Notes: generated by a model not told the origin, from the letters alone. A stretch of DNA of 64,000 nt from Spirochaetota bacterium (GCA_023393015.1 JAEWMY010000005.1:62001-126000), one strand, 5' to 3'; shown: positions 25,143 to 34,433, counted from the stretch's first letter. Numbers and translations are program-made.

Positions 25143-26699
25143 ATGGATGTACAGTCAATTGTCAAAAATCTGCATCCGCTCGAAATCCGGGTCTTGCGCT
25201 CGTACGAGCCGGGCACGGAGCTGACGGCCGACGCCCTCGAGAGGGAGCTCGCCTACAAGCCGGGACACGCCAACCAGGCGTTTTCGTGGCTGGGTGGAAA
25301 AGGCCTTGTCGTCGAGCTCAGACGCGAGGCCCGAACGCTCTTCGAGATCACCGATCTCGGCAAGGCCTCCGCTTCCGGCGGCGTCCCGGAAGCGCGCATA
25401 CTGAAACTCCTGCGCGAGAAGGGCCCGCACTCGCTTCCCGAAATCGCCGCCGCGCTCGGTCTCGAGCAAAAGGACGTCGGCTCGGCCTTCGGGATGCTTT
25501 CGAAAGACGGCGCCGTCGCGATGGACGCCGACAAAAAGGCGTCGTACGCGGGCGAGCCGAAAGGTTCGAGGCTCGCTACGATCGCGGGACTGCTCGCGCG
25601 CGCCGCGCGAGACGCGTCCGGAATTCTCGACCAATCCGCCCTATCCGCCGAAGAGGCCGCCGTCATGGGAACGCTCGCGAAGAAACGCGGGGCGGCCGAC
25701 TCGCTGTTCCGGACGATCGACCGGGAGACCGTCGTATACGCGCTTGCGCCCGAGGCGAAGACCGTAAAAAAGGCGCTCGACGAGGCGGGCATCACCGGAG
25801 AGGAAATCGGCTCCCTTTCGCCCGCGCTCCTCAAGTCGGGCGAATGGAAGTCGGGAACCTTCCGCGGATACAACATCGCAGTTCCGCCGGCGCGCGTCGT
25901 TCCCGGACGCAACAACCCCTACGTCAGCTTCCTCGAAAGCGTCAAGGACAAGCTATGCTCCCTCGGCTTCGAGGAATTCGACGGCCCGCTCGTGGAAACG
26001 GAGTTCTGGAACTCCGACGCGCTCTTCATGCCGCAGTTTCACGCGGCGCGCGACATCCACGACGCCTACTACGTCAAGAATCCCACGCACGCCAAATCGA
26101 TCGAGGAGCCCTGGCTTTCCAACGTCGCCAACGTTCACGAGAACGGCGGAGACACCGGAAGCCGCGGATGGAACTACCGGTTCGACCGCGAGTTCACGCG
26201 CCGGCTCATTCTCAGAAGCCAGGGAACCGCGCTGTCGGCGCACCAGCTTCACTCCGCCAAGGTGCCGGGCAAGTACTTCGGAATCGCCCGCTGCTTCCGC
26301 TACGACAAGGTCGACGCGACGCACCTTTCCGACTTCTACCAGACGGAGGGAATCGTGCTCGGCGACGAAGTGAACCTCCGCACCCTGCTCGGAATACTCG
26401 AGATGTTCGCCGTCGAGATCGCCGGAGCCACCGAGGTGAAGTACGTTCCCGGATACTTCCCCTTTACGGAGCCCTCGATAGAGGTACATATCAAGCACCC
26501 GGTGCTCGGATGGTTCGAGCTCGGAGGGTCGGGCATCTTCCGCCCCGAAGTCACCAAGGCGATGGGCGTCGACGTTCCCGTTCTCGCGTGGGGCATCGGC
26601 ATCGACCGCATGGCCCTCATGGCGCTCGGCCTCAACGACCTTCGCGAGCTTTTCAGCTCCGACATCGAGGGCGTACGCCTCCGCAAGGCCAAATACTAA
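25143..26699 (+). CDS. pheS: phenylalanyl-tRNA synthetase alpha subunit, archaeal/eukaryotic type
   Basis: A 518-residue class II synthetase subunit. The N-terminal 200 residues are winged-helix-like segments (LRSYEPGTELTADALER, ...) found in archaeal and eukaryotic PheS, not the bacterial coiled coil. The catalytic core has motif 2 (FRYDKVDATHLSDFYQTEG) and motif 3 (AWGIGIDRMALMALG). Bacterial PheS is about 330-350 residues, so length also supports the archaeal type, a known spirochaete trait. Ribosome site CAGGAG before ATG. pheT follows after 12 bases. Confidence 0.96.
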   Translation: MDVQSIVKNLHPLEIRVLRSYEPGTELTADALERELAYKPGHANQAFSWLGGKGLVVELRREARTLFEITDLGKASASGGVPEARILKLLREKGPHSLPEIAAALGLEQKDVGSAFGMLSKDGAVAMDADKKASYAGEPKGSRLATIAGLLARAARDASGILDQSALSAEEAAVMGTLAKKRGAADSLFRTIDRETVVYALAPEAKTVKKALDEAGITGEEIGSLSPALLKSGEWKSGTFRGYNIAVPPARVVPGRNNPYVSFLESVKDKLCSLGFEEFDGPLVETEFWNSDALFMPQFHAARDIHDAYYVKNPTHAKSIEEPWLSNVANVHENGGDTGSRGWNYRFDREFTRRLILRSQGTALSAHQLHSAKVPGKYFGIARCFRYDKVDATHLSDFYQTEGIVLGDEVNLRTLLGILEMFAVEIAGATEVKYVPGYFPFTEPSIEVHIKHPVLGWFELGGSGIFRPEVTKAMGVDVPVLAWGIGIDRMALMALGLNDLRELFSSDIEGVRLRKAKY

Positions 26700-26711
26700 G
26701 GAGAACCGGAA

Positions 26712-28439
26712 ATGCCCAAGATAGAAGTCAACGAAAAACTGTTCTTCGGCCTGCTCGGCGAGAAATACGACTACGCGAAGCTCGAGGAGAACCTCACCTG
26801 CGGAAAGGCCGAGCTCGACGAGAAACCCGACGCGTCGCTTCCGGAAAACGAGCGCGTCATCAAGATCGAACTCAACGACACGAATCGCCCGGATCTCTGG
26901 TCCACGGCCGGCATAGCCCGGCAGCTCCGTCTCCACGCGGGCAAGGCGGCCGCGACGGACTACGCCTCGTTTTTCTCCGATCCCGCGGCTTCACGCGACG
27001 CGCGTGACCGCGTCGTAAAGGTGGACCCCGCGCTCAAGGACATTCGTCCTTTCATGTCGGCCTTCGTCATCTCCGGAAAGCCCATCGACGAGCCGATGCT
27101 TCTCGATATCATCCAGACGCAGGAAAAACTCTGCTGGAACTACGGGCGGAAACGCCGCTCCATTTCCATGGGCATATACCGGTCCGCGAACATATCGTGG
27201 CCCGTCAGCTACAAGGCCGTCGACCCGGACAAGACGAGCTTCGTGCCGCTCGCGTGCGACGCGCCGATGACCTGCCGGCGGATACTGTCCGACCATCCGA
27301 AGGGAAAGGAGTACGGCTGGATACTCAAGGACATGACGAAATTCCCGCTTCTCGTCGACGCGAAAAACGAGGTGCTTTCGATGGCTCCGATCATCAACAG
27401 CGCCACGCTCGGCGCCGTTCAGGTCGGGGACTCCGACTTGCTCGTCGAGATGACGGGCACCGACATGCCGACGCTGACGCTCGCCACGAGCATCGTCGCC
27501 TGCGACTTCGCCGACGCCGGTTATACGATCCTCCCCGTTCGCGTCGAGCATCCCTACGACACGGGCTTCGGTTCGATCGTGACCACTCCGTACTATTTCC
27601 AGAAGCCGACCACGGCCTCGGTCGGCGCCGTCAACCGACTCCTCGGCTCGAACCTTACGGCGAAGGAGATCGCGGCGGCGCTCGAGCGCATGGGTTCCTC
27701 CGTGCGAATCGCGGGCGAGGAGATTACCGTAACGCCGGCCCCGTACCGCAACGACTTCCTGCACGAAGTGGACGTCATCGAGGACGTCATGATGGGCATG
27801 AAGATCGACTACTTCAAGCCGCTGAAACCGAGCGATTTCACCATCGGTCGCCTTTCGCCGGTAACGATATTCAGCCGCAAGGCGAAGAACCTCATGATCG
27901 GGCTCGGCTACCAGGAGATGATCTTCAACTACCTCGGTTCAGGAAAAGATTTCATCGATCGCATGCGCATCGCCGGAACTCGGGCCGGCGACTCCGTCAT
28001 CGAGATATCGAACCCGATGACCGAGAACTACCAGTTCGTCCGGCCGTCGATCCTTCCGAGCCTTCTCGCGGCCGAGGCGCCCTCCGGGAACGCCGTCTAT
28101 CCCCATCGGATATTCGAGATCGGCAAGGTCGCGTACCTGTGCGAAGAGGAGAATACCGGAACGCGCACGAGGCAGCACCTCGGCTTCCTGTCCGCATCGG
28201 GCGACGCCAACTTCAACGAGGCCGCGAGTCAGGTCGCGAGCATCCTGTATTATCTTGATCACGAATACTCGGTCGTCGAATCCGACGACCCGCGGTTTAT
28301 CCCCGGACGCCAGGCCGAAATTCTCGCGAAGGGAAAGAAGGTCGGCGTGTTCGGCGAGGTTCACCCGCAGGTCCTCGAGAACTGGACGATCGGAATGCCG
28401 TGCGTCGCCGGGGAAATCGACGTTGAAGGACTGATGTAG
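26712..28439 (+). CDS. pheT: phenylalanyl-tRNA synthetase beta subunit, archaeal/eukaryotic type
   Basis: A 575-residue subunit, close to archaeal PheT and far shorter than bacterial PheT (about 800), lacking the N-terminal EMAP-like tRNA-binding and C-terminal anticodon-binding (FDX-ACB) domains. It contains the B3/B4 editing domain (about residues 90-270), the B5 domain (VNRLLGSNLTAKEIAAALERMG) and a catalytic-like core (QFVRPSILPSLLAAEA). Forms the alpha2beta2 enzyme with PheS and likely removes mischarged tyrosine. Ribosome site AAGGAG. Confidence 0.96.
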   Translation: MPKIEVNEKLFFGLLGEKYDYAKLEENLTCGKAELDEKPDASLPENERVIKIELNDTNRPDLWSTAGIARQLRLHAGKAAATDYASFFSDPAASRDARDRVVKVDPALKDIRPFMSAFVISGKPIDEPMLLDIIQTQEKLCWNYGRKRRSISMGIYRSANISWPVSYKAVDPDKTSFVPLACDAPMTCRRILSDHPKGKEYGWILKDMTKFPLLVDAKNEVLSMAPIINSATLGAVQVGDSDLLVEMTGTDMPTLTLATSIVACDFADAGYTILPVRVEHPYDTGFGSIVTTPYYFQKPTTASVGAVNRLLGSNLTAKEIAAALERMGSSVRIAGEEITVTPAPYRNDFLHEVDVIEDVMMGMKIDYFKPLKPSDFTIGRLSPVTIFSRKAKNLMIGLGYQEMIFNYLGSGKDFIDRMRIAGTRAGDSVIEISNPMTENYQFVRPSILPSLLAAEAPSGNAVYPHRIFEIGKVAYLCEEENTGTRTRQHLGFLSASGDANFNEAASQVASILYYLDHEYSVVESDDPRFIPGRQAEILAKGKKVGVFGEVHPQVLENWTIGMPCVAGEIDVEGLM

Positions 28440-28442
28440 GCC

Positions 28443-29396
28443 TTACCGCAACAAATCGAGAATGGACTCGGCGTCGGGCAGTTCGCCCCGCGCCCGGGTC
28501 TGGGTCCTCGGCGCGATAAACCTCTTCGCCTCGTCGGGATCGATTCGTTCCCCCTTGCCCCGCGCCGAGGCGAATTCCCCGCGCAAGACGGCCTGCATCC
28601 TCGCGGTAAACTCGTTTGCGATTATCTCGTTTACGCGAATGAGGTGTTCGGGATCCAGCCCGTCGCGGTCCTCCCGGGAACGGAACACGAACACGTGTAT
28701 CACGGAACTCTCGAGCATCCGTTTCAGGCAAAGAACCCCGTCGACCCGGAGAATGGCCCCGTGCAGGCTCATCTGAATTTCGTAGATCTTTTCGTGAAGG
28801 GGTATCTCGGGCGTCTCCCCGGGAAAAACGCACGAAAAGTGGCTCACGCTCAAATCCCGAAGCTCGACGCGATGCGAGACGCCCTCGTACTGGATCGTCG
28901 CCTTGTAGGATTCGTCGCACATCGCGCGAAGGTATTTCCGTTGCCCGTTTGCCTGGTTTGCCGCCAATACGTTCAGGAAAAGATACAGGTTTTTCGACTT
29001 TTGGTACTCGAGGGAAATGCACCCGCAAATGATGCCGATCGTGTAGAGATACAGTCGCTCGAGTTTCCGCGCTTCCTCAAGGTTGGTCCTCTTATGGTAC
29101 ATGACGCCGATCATGGCACGGTCCCCGTACTCGCGCTGTAGCGACCCGATGAAAACGGGCCATTCGAGGCCTTGAATGGGGCGGTCAATGTTGAAAAAAA
29201 GGATGAGCTGGGGGAAAAGGGAAAAAAGCCGGCGTATCTTGGTTTCCAGGGAGCAATAGGGATCATCTTCCAGAAAATAGGTCTCGTAGCCTCTCAAAAA
29301 GAAGCTTTTGAGAAATTCCTCGGGGAAAAGAGAACGGTCCGGGACGACGAAAAACGTCTTGAGCCCCTGAACCGAATCGGGCGAGCAATCAGGCAT
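28443..29396 (-). CDS. PilZ-like domain protein with N-terminal receiver-like region
   Basis: A 317-residue cytosolic protein. Residues 1-150 look like an alpha/beta receiver-type fold without an obvious phospho-Asp; residues 150-250 resemble PilZ, with RKYLR in place of R-x3-R and DLSVSHF in place of [D/N]-x-S-x-x-G, the final Gly being His. c-di-GMP binding is therefore possible but doubtful. The C-terminal tail is charged and low in complexity. The start has AAGGGGG seven bases upstream. Convergent with pheT, three bases apart. Family assignment is by pattern only. Confidence 0.68.
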   Translation of the reverse strand: MPDCSPDSVQGLKTFFVVPDRSLFPEEFLKSFFLRGYETYFLEDDPYCSLETKIRRLFSLFPQLILFFNIDRPIQGLEWPVFIGSLQREYGDRAMIGVMYHKRTNLEEARKLERLYLYTIGIICGCISLEYQKSKNLYLFLNVLAANQANGQRKYLRAMCDESYKATIQYEGVSHRVELRDLSVSHFSCVFPGETPEIPLHEKIYEIQMSLHGAILRVDGVLCLKRMLESSVIHVFVFRSREDRDGLDPEHLIRVNEIIANEFTARMQAVLRGEFASARGKGERIDPDEAKRFIAPRTQTRARGELPDAESILDLLR

Positions 29397-29460
29397 GTGT
29401 GTCCCCCTTTAGAGCAAGAGGACTTTTTTTTATTGGAGAAAGACTTTCGGAATTATCCGT

Positions 29461-29489
29461 AGTATACTTGCCTTCACGGCTTCGCACAA
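29461..29489 (-). promoter_or_regulatory. promoter of the PilZ-like gene
   Basis: Minus strand TTGTGC (29489-29484), 17 bases, TATACT (29466-29461), giving a leader of about 57 bases before the ATG at 29396. Confidence 0.65.
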
Positions 29490-29490
29490 C

Positions 29491-29519
29491 TTGTTTTCCA
29501 TTTTTTTAGGACATAAAAA
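29491..29519 (+). promoter_or_regulatory. promoter of the esterase-FecR operon
   Basis: TTGTTT (29491-29496), 17 bases, TAAAAA (29514-29519), back to back with the divergent PilZ-like promoter. The short leader has only a weak ribosome site. Confidence 0.5.
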
Positions 29520-29534
29520 GGCGCGATAACCACC

Positions 29535-30365
29535 ATGATACACGAGCGACTATCCATTCTCGGAACCGCGACGCTTGAAACCTGGTTCCCCTCGAACTCC
29601 GCCGAGATGAATCCGGAACGTACGCGACCGACCGTCGTTATCTGCCCCGGAGGCGGGTACTTGTTTACTTCCGATAGGGAGGCGGAACCCATAGCCCTCA
29701 GGCTTGCGGCCCGCGGAATCAACGCGGCCGTCCTTCGCTATAGCTGCGCCCCGGCCCGCTTCCCCGTCGCGCTTCGGGAGCTTGCCGCCTCGGTGGCGCT
29801 CCTCCGGGAACGCGCCCGCGAGTGGAATGTCGCCAAAGACCGCGTATTCACCATGGGGTTTTCGGCGGGAGGGCATCTTGCCGCAAGCCTGGGCGTACTC
29901 TACGACGACTCCGTTCTGGCGGACTTCGGATCGGACATACGGCCAAACGGCCTCGTATTGTGCTATCCCGTCATCCTTTCGCGCGAATTCTCCCATGAAG
30001 GCTCGTTCGCGGAACTCCTCGGCGACAGAATCGAGCCTCTCCGCGACAGCCTGTCTCTCGACTTGCGGGTAACGGAACGGACCCCGCCGGCCTTTATCTG
30101 GCATACATGGGAAGACGAGATAGTGCCGCTCGAGAATTCGCTCGCCTTCGCGCGGGCGCTCCGACGGCACGGGGTGCCGTTCGAGTACCACGTGTTCCAA
30201 CGGGGCAAGCACGGATTGTCGACCGCCTCGAAAGACACGATTAACGCGAAGGCTTGGGGTATCGAGCCGTCCTGCCAAGTTTGGATCGACATGGCTGCTC
30301 GTTGGATCGACGAAACGGTCGCATCGGGCGAGCAAGACAGTATCATTGTACCGGAGGTATCATGA
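29535..30365 (+). CDS. alpha/beta-hydrolase, acetyl-esterase/lipase type
   Basis: A 276-residue cytosolic esterase of the BD-FAE/acetyl-xylan-esterase-like group. Oxyanion region CPGGGY, nucleophile elbow GFSAGGHLA (Ser), and the later Asp (EDEIVPLENS) and His (GKHGLS) complete the triad. No signal peptide, so it probably deacetylates imported oligosaccharides or similar esters. Its stop overlaps the start of the FecR lipoprotein (ATGA), coupling the two genes. Confidence 0.9.
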   Translation: MIHERLSILGTATLETWFPSNSAEMNPERTRPTVVICPGGGYLFTSDREAEPIALRLAARGINAAVLRYSCAPARFPVALRELAASVALLRERAREWNVAKDRVFTMGFSAGGHLAASLGVLYDDSVLADFGSDIRPNGLVLCYPVILSREFSHEGSFAELLGDRIEPLRDSLSLDLRVTERTPPAFIWHTWEDEIVPLENSLAFARALRRHGVPFEYHVFQRGKHGLSTASKDTINAKAWGIEPSCQVWIDMAARWIDETVASGEQDSIIVPEVS

Positions 30366-32281
30366 GAAGCAGAACGTTCGCGCTTCGCGCCATCGCTTCG
30401 TCCGTGTTGCTGTCCGCCCTCGTCACGGGCGGCGTCTCGTGCAAGGCCTCCTCCGGCAAAAACGCCGGCGCTCCCGCGGATGACGCTTTGAAACCGCGCG
30501 TCGTGTTTGCCGAAGGCACGGTTTCGGTAACGCGCGCGGAGCAGGACGCGAAGGGGTCGCCACTGCTCACGGGCGAGTTGTTGTCCGTCGGGGATTCGAT
30601 ACGGACGGGTCCCGACGGAACGTGCGAATTCGAATTGCCCGGCATAGGAATGTTCGGTCTCGGACCCGACTCGCGGGCGACCATCGACGCGCACCTCTTC
30701 GAAAAACGAAGGGGAGCCGTCTCCCTCGAGGCGGGAAGGATAACCTCGAAAATCGAGCGTCTCGGGGGGAAGGATTCGTTTATCCTTCGAACTCCGTCCA
30801 TTGTCTGCGGTGTCCGCGGCACGATATTCACGACGTCTCTCCGCCCCGACGGAGAGCTGTCGCTTCGCGTATCGGAAGGTTCCGTCTCGGTGTTTCCGGA
30901 CGCACTGCTTACGCACACGCTACACCCCGCGACGGGATTCCTTCGGCCAGAGACGGACGGCAACGACCCCGCGATGTGGGAAAACGAGACCGCTCGGGCG
31001 CTTGTCGACGCCCTGCCTACCGTCATTGCCGGACAAGAAATCGTAATCACGGCAAAAACAATGAGCGAGGCCCTTCCGGACATCGAGCGAGTCGCGGCCT
31101 CTCTTTCCGCGAATTCGGATTCGCCGGAGGCGAATGCGCGCGCTAGCGAGCTTCTTGAGGGCATCAAGGGATTCATCCCGGAACCCTCGGCAATTGCGGA
31201 ACCGGCGGCCGTCGAAGCCCCGCCCGACCCGCAGCGAGACGGGTATGAGCATTCATCGGTAACCATACCCGAACCGGCCAATGGCGATACCGTCGGCGAC
31301 ATCTGGTTCAGGCCATACCAAGCGCGCGTGAAAACCGCGAAGCGAAAGGCGCTCGTCCCCATGAGCGACGAAAACGCGTTTATCGCCACAAATCAGGCAA
31401 AGGCCGGCGCCAAGGGCGCGTTCGAAAAAGGAAGGGCCCGACTCACGGTCGAATCGCAGGATCCGTTCGAATGGCTGGCCCTCGTCTCTTCCAACAAGCC
31501 GCACTCGCTCGCGCGGGGAGCCCTCTACCTCGCGGAGTGTACGGCATGGACGGAGAAGGGCGCCATGCAAGCCACCTTCAGCGTGTCCGAGGGCGCGGAA
31601 GACCGAAACGGCGACGGAGAGGCGTACAAGCCGTACCTGTGTTATTTTCTCGTCGCCGACCCGGAGCCGCGGCGATTTTCGTTCCTGTACTGCCATACCG
31701 ACAACGCAGATCCGGGAGCCCGGTTAAGCGTATCGACGGGGGCGACGCAGGGAACGATGTTCATCCAGGACATGACCCTGACGAAACTGAGCGACGTTAC
31801 GCCTTCTGGACCCGAACCGCGGACCGCGTTGATTCCTAACGGAACCTTCTCGCGCGGGTTCCTCTTTTGGGAGCCCCTGTTCTGGGCGAACGCCCCCCGG
31901 GAGGGAATAGCGATCGAGGAAGGACGGGCACGATACGATTCAAGAGCCGTGCCGCCGGAGCCGTGGCATGTCCAGCTCGGAACCACGGTCGCCCTCAAAA
32001 AGGGCGCCCGCTACGCGTTGACGTTCGACATGCGCTCGACCGCGTCCGGTAAACTCGGCGTCGAGCTGTTCGAAAACGACAGGGACTTGAACAAGGACGG
32101 GAACACCCTTTCGCCAAACGCGCCGTACATGAAGGTTGAAGTCGCGCCGAACGAGTGGCAACGGCACACCTTGCGGTTTACGGCGATCGAAAGCGATCCG
32201 AAATCACGGCTCTGCTTCAGTTTGGGGGATTTACCCGGAACGACCCATCTCGACAACGTCACGATGACGGAGGAGCGTTGA
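30362..32281 (+). CDS. FecR-domain lipoprotein with two jelly-roll-like C-terminal domains
   Basis: A 639-residue secreted protein. The signal peptide ends in a relaxed lipobox (GGVSC, Cys about 27). Residues 45-200 match the FecR domain (GTVSVTRA..., LSVGDSIRTGPDG, IVCGVRGTIF). Two beta-rich segments follow (about 320-490 and 500-637); each resembles the CBM4/9-type jelly-roll, and they share phrases such as ED(D)RNGDG / NDRDLNKDG and YLCYFLVAD / RLCFSLGD, suggesting a tandem duplication. A carbohydrate-binding surface lipoprotein is plausible; no sigma/anti-sigma pair is nearby, so this FecR is unlikely to be an iron signal transducer. Start ATG 30362 with GGAGG upstream. Confidence 0.82.
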   Translation: MRSRTFALRAIASSVLLSALVTGGVSCKASSGKNAGAPADDALKPRVVFAEGTVSVTRAEQDAKGSPLLTGELLSVGDSIRTGPDGTCEFELPGIGMFGLGPDSRATIDAHLFEKRRGAVSLEAGRITSKIERLGGKDSFILRTPSIVCGVRGTIFTTSLRPDGELSLRVSEGSVSVFPDALLTHTLHPATGFLRPETDGNDPAMWENETARALVDALPTVIAGQEIVITAKTMSEALPDIERVAASLSANSDSPEANARASELLEGIKGFIPEPSAIAEPAAVEAPPDPQRDGYEHSSVTIPEPANGDTVGDIWFRPYQARVKTAKRKALVPMSDENAFIATNQAKAGAKGAFEKGRARLTVESQDPFEWLALVSSNKPHSLARGALYLAECTAWTEKGAMQATFSVSEGAEDRNGDGEAYKPYLCYFLVADPEPRRFSFLYCHTDNADPGARLSVSTGATQGTMFIQDMTLTKLSDVTPSGPEPRTALIPNGTFSRGFLFWEPLFWANAPREGIAIEEGRARYDSRAVPPEPWHVQLGTTVALKKGARYALTFDMRSTASGKLGVELFENDRDLNKDGNTLSPNAPYMKVEVAPNEWQRHTLRFTAIESDPKSRLCFSLGDLPGTTHLDNVTMTEER

Positions 32282-32313
32282 CGACGGAGCCGTAATCCGC
32301 AAGGGGGCGGCGC

Positions 32314-32976
32314 CTATCGTCGTTCCCCTTCCGCGAGGCCGAGGCTTTTCCTGAGTCCCTCGGCGTCGATAACCTTCATCTTCCCTCGAGAGAGCTCGAC
32401 GTAGCCGTTTTTCTCGAAATACTTGAGCATCCTGCTCACGACCTCGCGAGCGCTGCCGATCTCGGCGGCGATCTGATCGTGCGTCGAATAGATGATCGGG
32501 CTCGGCCGCGACAGAAGATGCTCGCCGAGCCTCCGGTCTATCCCCTTGAAGGCGATCTGCTCGACAACCCACATGACGTCGTTAAGACGCGCGTTCATGG
32601 TCGAAAGGAGATATTGCTGAATCTCGGGATACTTCGCGTGAATTCCGGCGAACACGTCGTTGGAAAGGCTCGCGATGCGGCAGTCGGTATCGGCCTTGAT
32701 CATGGCCTGCATGGGCATCGCCCCCATGAGGCAGGAAATTGAAAGCGTGCAAATATCCCCCTCGAAGAGGCGGTATAGGGTTATCTCGCGACCGGTCTCG
32801 GAAAGGCTATACACGCGGACAACGCCCGAAAGGACCACGAGGACGCCCTTGCACGTCCGGGAATCGAAAAGGACGGTTCCTGAGGGTACGTCGGACAGGC
32901 GAAGGTTTCGACGAACGAGCTCGCGGTCCTCGGGAGTCATGTACTTATCAAGCGGAAAGTCGCGCGTCGCATCCAT
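32314..32976 (-). CDS. Crp/Fnr-family transcription regulator
   Basis: A 220-residue regulator: cyclic-nucleotide-binding-type beta-roll (VLFDSRTCKGVLVVLSG, RLFEGDIC), long dimer helix and a C-terminal winged helix (STHDQIAAEIGSAREVVSRMLKYFEKNGYVEL). Three Cys in the N-terminal domain are not in the FNR Fe-S pattern, so redox or metabolite sensing is open. Start taken at ATG 32976 (MDATRDFPLD); a TTG at 32997 gives seven more residues. Neither has a good ribosome site. Divergent from the DUF898 gene, 99 bases apart, which may be a target. Confidence 0.9.
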   Translation of the reverse strand: MDATRDFPLDKYMTPEDRELVRRNLRLSDVPSGTVLFDSRTCKGVLVVLSGVVRVYSLSETGREITLYRLFEGDICTLSISCLMGAMPMQAMIKADTDCRIASLSNDVFAGIHAKYPEIQQYLLSTMNARLNDVMWVVEQIAFKGIDRRLGEHLLSRPSPIIYSTHDQIAAEIGSAREVVSRMLKYFEKNGYVELSRGKMKVIDAEGLRKSLGLAEGERR

Positions 32977-33028
32977 ACGTACGGCAGTGTGAACCAATAC
33001 GACAAGGTTTGCAAGATCGTTTCCGCGC

Positions 33029-33057
33029 TTGTTGCCCCATACAGCGCGTGGTATAGT
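33029..33057 (+). promoter_or_regulatory. promoter of the DUF898 gene
   Basis: TTGTTG (33029-33034), 17 bases, TATAGT (33052-33057), 18 bases before the ATG at 33076, which has GGAGG upstream. Confidence 0.6.
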
Positions 33058-33075
33058 TCAATCGGAGGAATTCAT

Positions 33076-34083
33076 ATGAAAGCACGTTTTTCCTGTTCCC
33101 TGACAGGCTCTCTCTGGTGGAAACCGTACCTTCTACTGCTCGCCGCGTCCGTTGCCATTATCGTACCCATGGAAATCGCCCTCTTTAAAATGCAACAACG
33201 GGGTCAAAGCCCGGAGTTGGCGCTTTCGGCGTTCCTTTTCGTCATCGTCATGGCAATCCTCGCGACGGTTGTCGGCGCGGCCATCTCGATGGTTCTGGCC
33301 AGGATCATGGCTCCCACCGTCGCGCTCGGATCCGCGCGGTTTTCCTTTGACGGAAAGCCCGGCGAGTATGCCAAGATGAATCTCTCCGGGATTCTCCTTT
33401 CGATCCTTACCCTCGGATTCTACGGTCCGTGGTACTATCGCAACGTCATCGCGTATTGCGTCAGCCATACGGAATACGCGGGTACGCGCGGCAAGTTCGA
33501 GGGGAAGGCCGGAAAATACCTGAAATACATACTGCTCGGACTCGGCATTCCGCTCTTTATCTGGTTCATCGTATTGAGCGCGCTCGTGGCGGGGATCATG
33601 ATGACTTCGGGCGAAGCAGGTCTCGACATGTCGTCACTCATGATGGTAACGCTCGTTTCCTACGCCTTCCTGTTCCTCCTGATGGCGCCGTTCATCTATC
33701 TGACGTATAAATGGTTCGTCAATATTTCCTGGAATAACGGCGTCATCTCCCTCGAGGCCCGGTTCTTTCCCTCGGTTTTCTATATAATCGGGCAGATACT
33801 GCTTTGCTTCGTTACCTTCGGAATCTACCTTCCGGCCATGTACGTCAATATGTGGCGGTATTTCGTCGGCAAGGCTACGTACGAAGAAAACGGCGCGAAG
33901 GCCGAATTCGGCTTTGACGGCAAGACGGGGAAGGGATTCGCTCTTTTATGGGGACAATTCCTTCTGACGATCGTGACGGTCGGCATATATTCGCCCTGGG
34001 CCGTGGCGAGATGCACCCGGTTCTTCGTCGAAAACACCTTCGTCGAAACGAACGGAAACGACTCGCTCGTAGCCGGTTCCTGA
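33076..34083 (+). CDS. DUF898 (YjgN-type) membrane protein
   Basis: A 335-residue inner-membrane protein with about seven hydrophobic helices and the repeated DUF898 unit: RFSFDGKPGEY...LTLGFYGPWYYRN in the first half and AEFGFDGKTGKG...VTVGIYSPWAVARC in the second, so the protein carries an internal duplication. Function of the family is unknown. ATG 33076 is preceded by GGAGG. Convergent with pspC. Confidence 0.88.
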   Translation: MKARFSCSLTGSLWWKPYLLLLAASVAIIVPMEIALFKMQQRGQSPELALSAFLFVIVMAILATVVGAAISMVLARIMAPTVALGSARFSFDGKPGEYAKMNLSGILLSILTLGFYGPWYYRNVIAYCVSHTEYAGTRGKFEGKAGKYLKYILLGLGIPLFIWFIVLSALVAGIMMTSGEAGLDMSSLMMVTLVSYAFLFLLMAPFIYLTYKWFVNISWNNGVISLEARFFPSVFYIIGQILLCFVTFGIYLPAMYVNMWRYFVGKATYEENGAKAEFGFDGKTGKGFALLWGQFLLTIVTVGIYSPWAVARCTRFFVENTFVETNGNDSLVAGS

Positions 34084-34104
34084 CGGTACGTCAATAAGCC
34101 GGGA

Positions 34105-34302
34105 TTACGGTTCTATCTCGCTTTTGTTGGGCAAGACAAACGCGCATACCAGATAGAGGATAATTCCGGCGCCGTACATCAAACCGAACACCGCCCAGAC
34201 GATCCGTACCAGGACGACGTCCACGTTCAGGTATTCCGCGAGTCCGCCGCAAACGCCAAAAAACTTCCGCCCGAATTCTATCTTGTAGAGTCGTTTCGAC
34301 AT
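34105..34302 (-). CDS. PspC-domain membrane protein
   Basis: A 65-residue single-domain PspC protein: RKFFGVCGGLAEYLNVDVVLVRI followed by one hydrophobic helix (WAVFGLMYGAGIILYLVCAFVL). PspC proteins interact with stress regulators or the envelope; stand-alone copies are common and of unclear role. Strong ribosome site GGAGG, and its own promoter at 34332-34360. No pspA homologue nearby. Confidence 0.93.
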   Translation of the reverse strand: MSKRLYKIEFGRKFFGVCGGLAEYLNVDVVLVRIVWAVFGLMYGAGIILYLVCAFVLPNKSEIEP

Positions 34303-34331
34303 GGTTAGCCTCCGCTGATATTATACTTTAT

Positions 34332-34360
34332 ATAATATACTTATCCGTGTAATAAGTCAA
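34332..34360 (-). promoter_or_regulatory. pspC promoter
   Basis: Minus strand TTGACT (34360-34355), 17 bases, TATTAT (34337-34332), about 30 bases before the ATG. Confidence 0.75.
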
Positions 34361-34361
34361 T

Positions 34362-34400
34362 AAAAAACCCCGACGACGCTACCGTCACCGGGGTTTTTTT
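34362..34400. terminator. bidirectional terminator hairpin
   Basis: A CCCCG...CGGGG hairpin flanked by six A on the left (34362-34367) and seven T on the right (34394-34400). On the minus strand it terminates the LPP20-like gene, about 35 bases after its stop codon, and lies directly before the pspC promoter. Confidence 0.85.
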
Positions 34401-34433
34401 CAACAGACCGCGGGAACCCGCGGCTCCTGCCGT

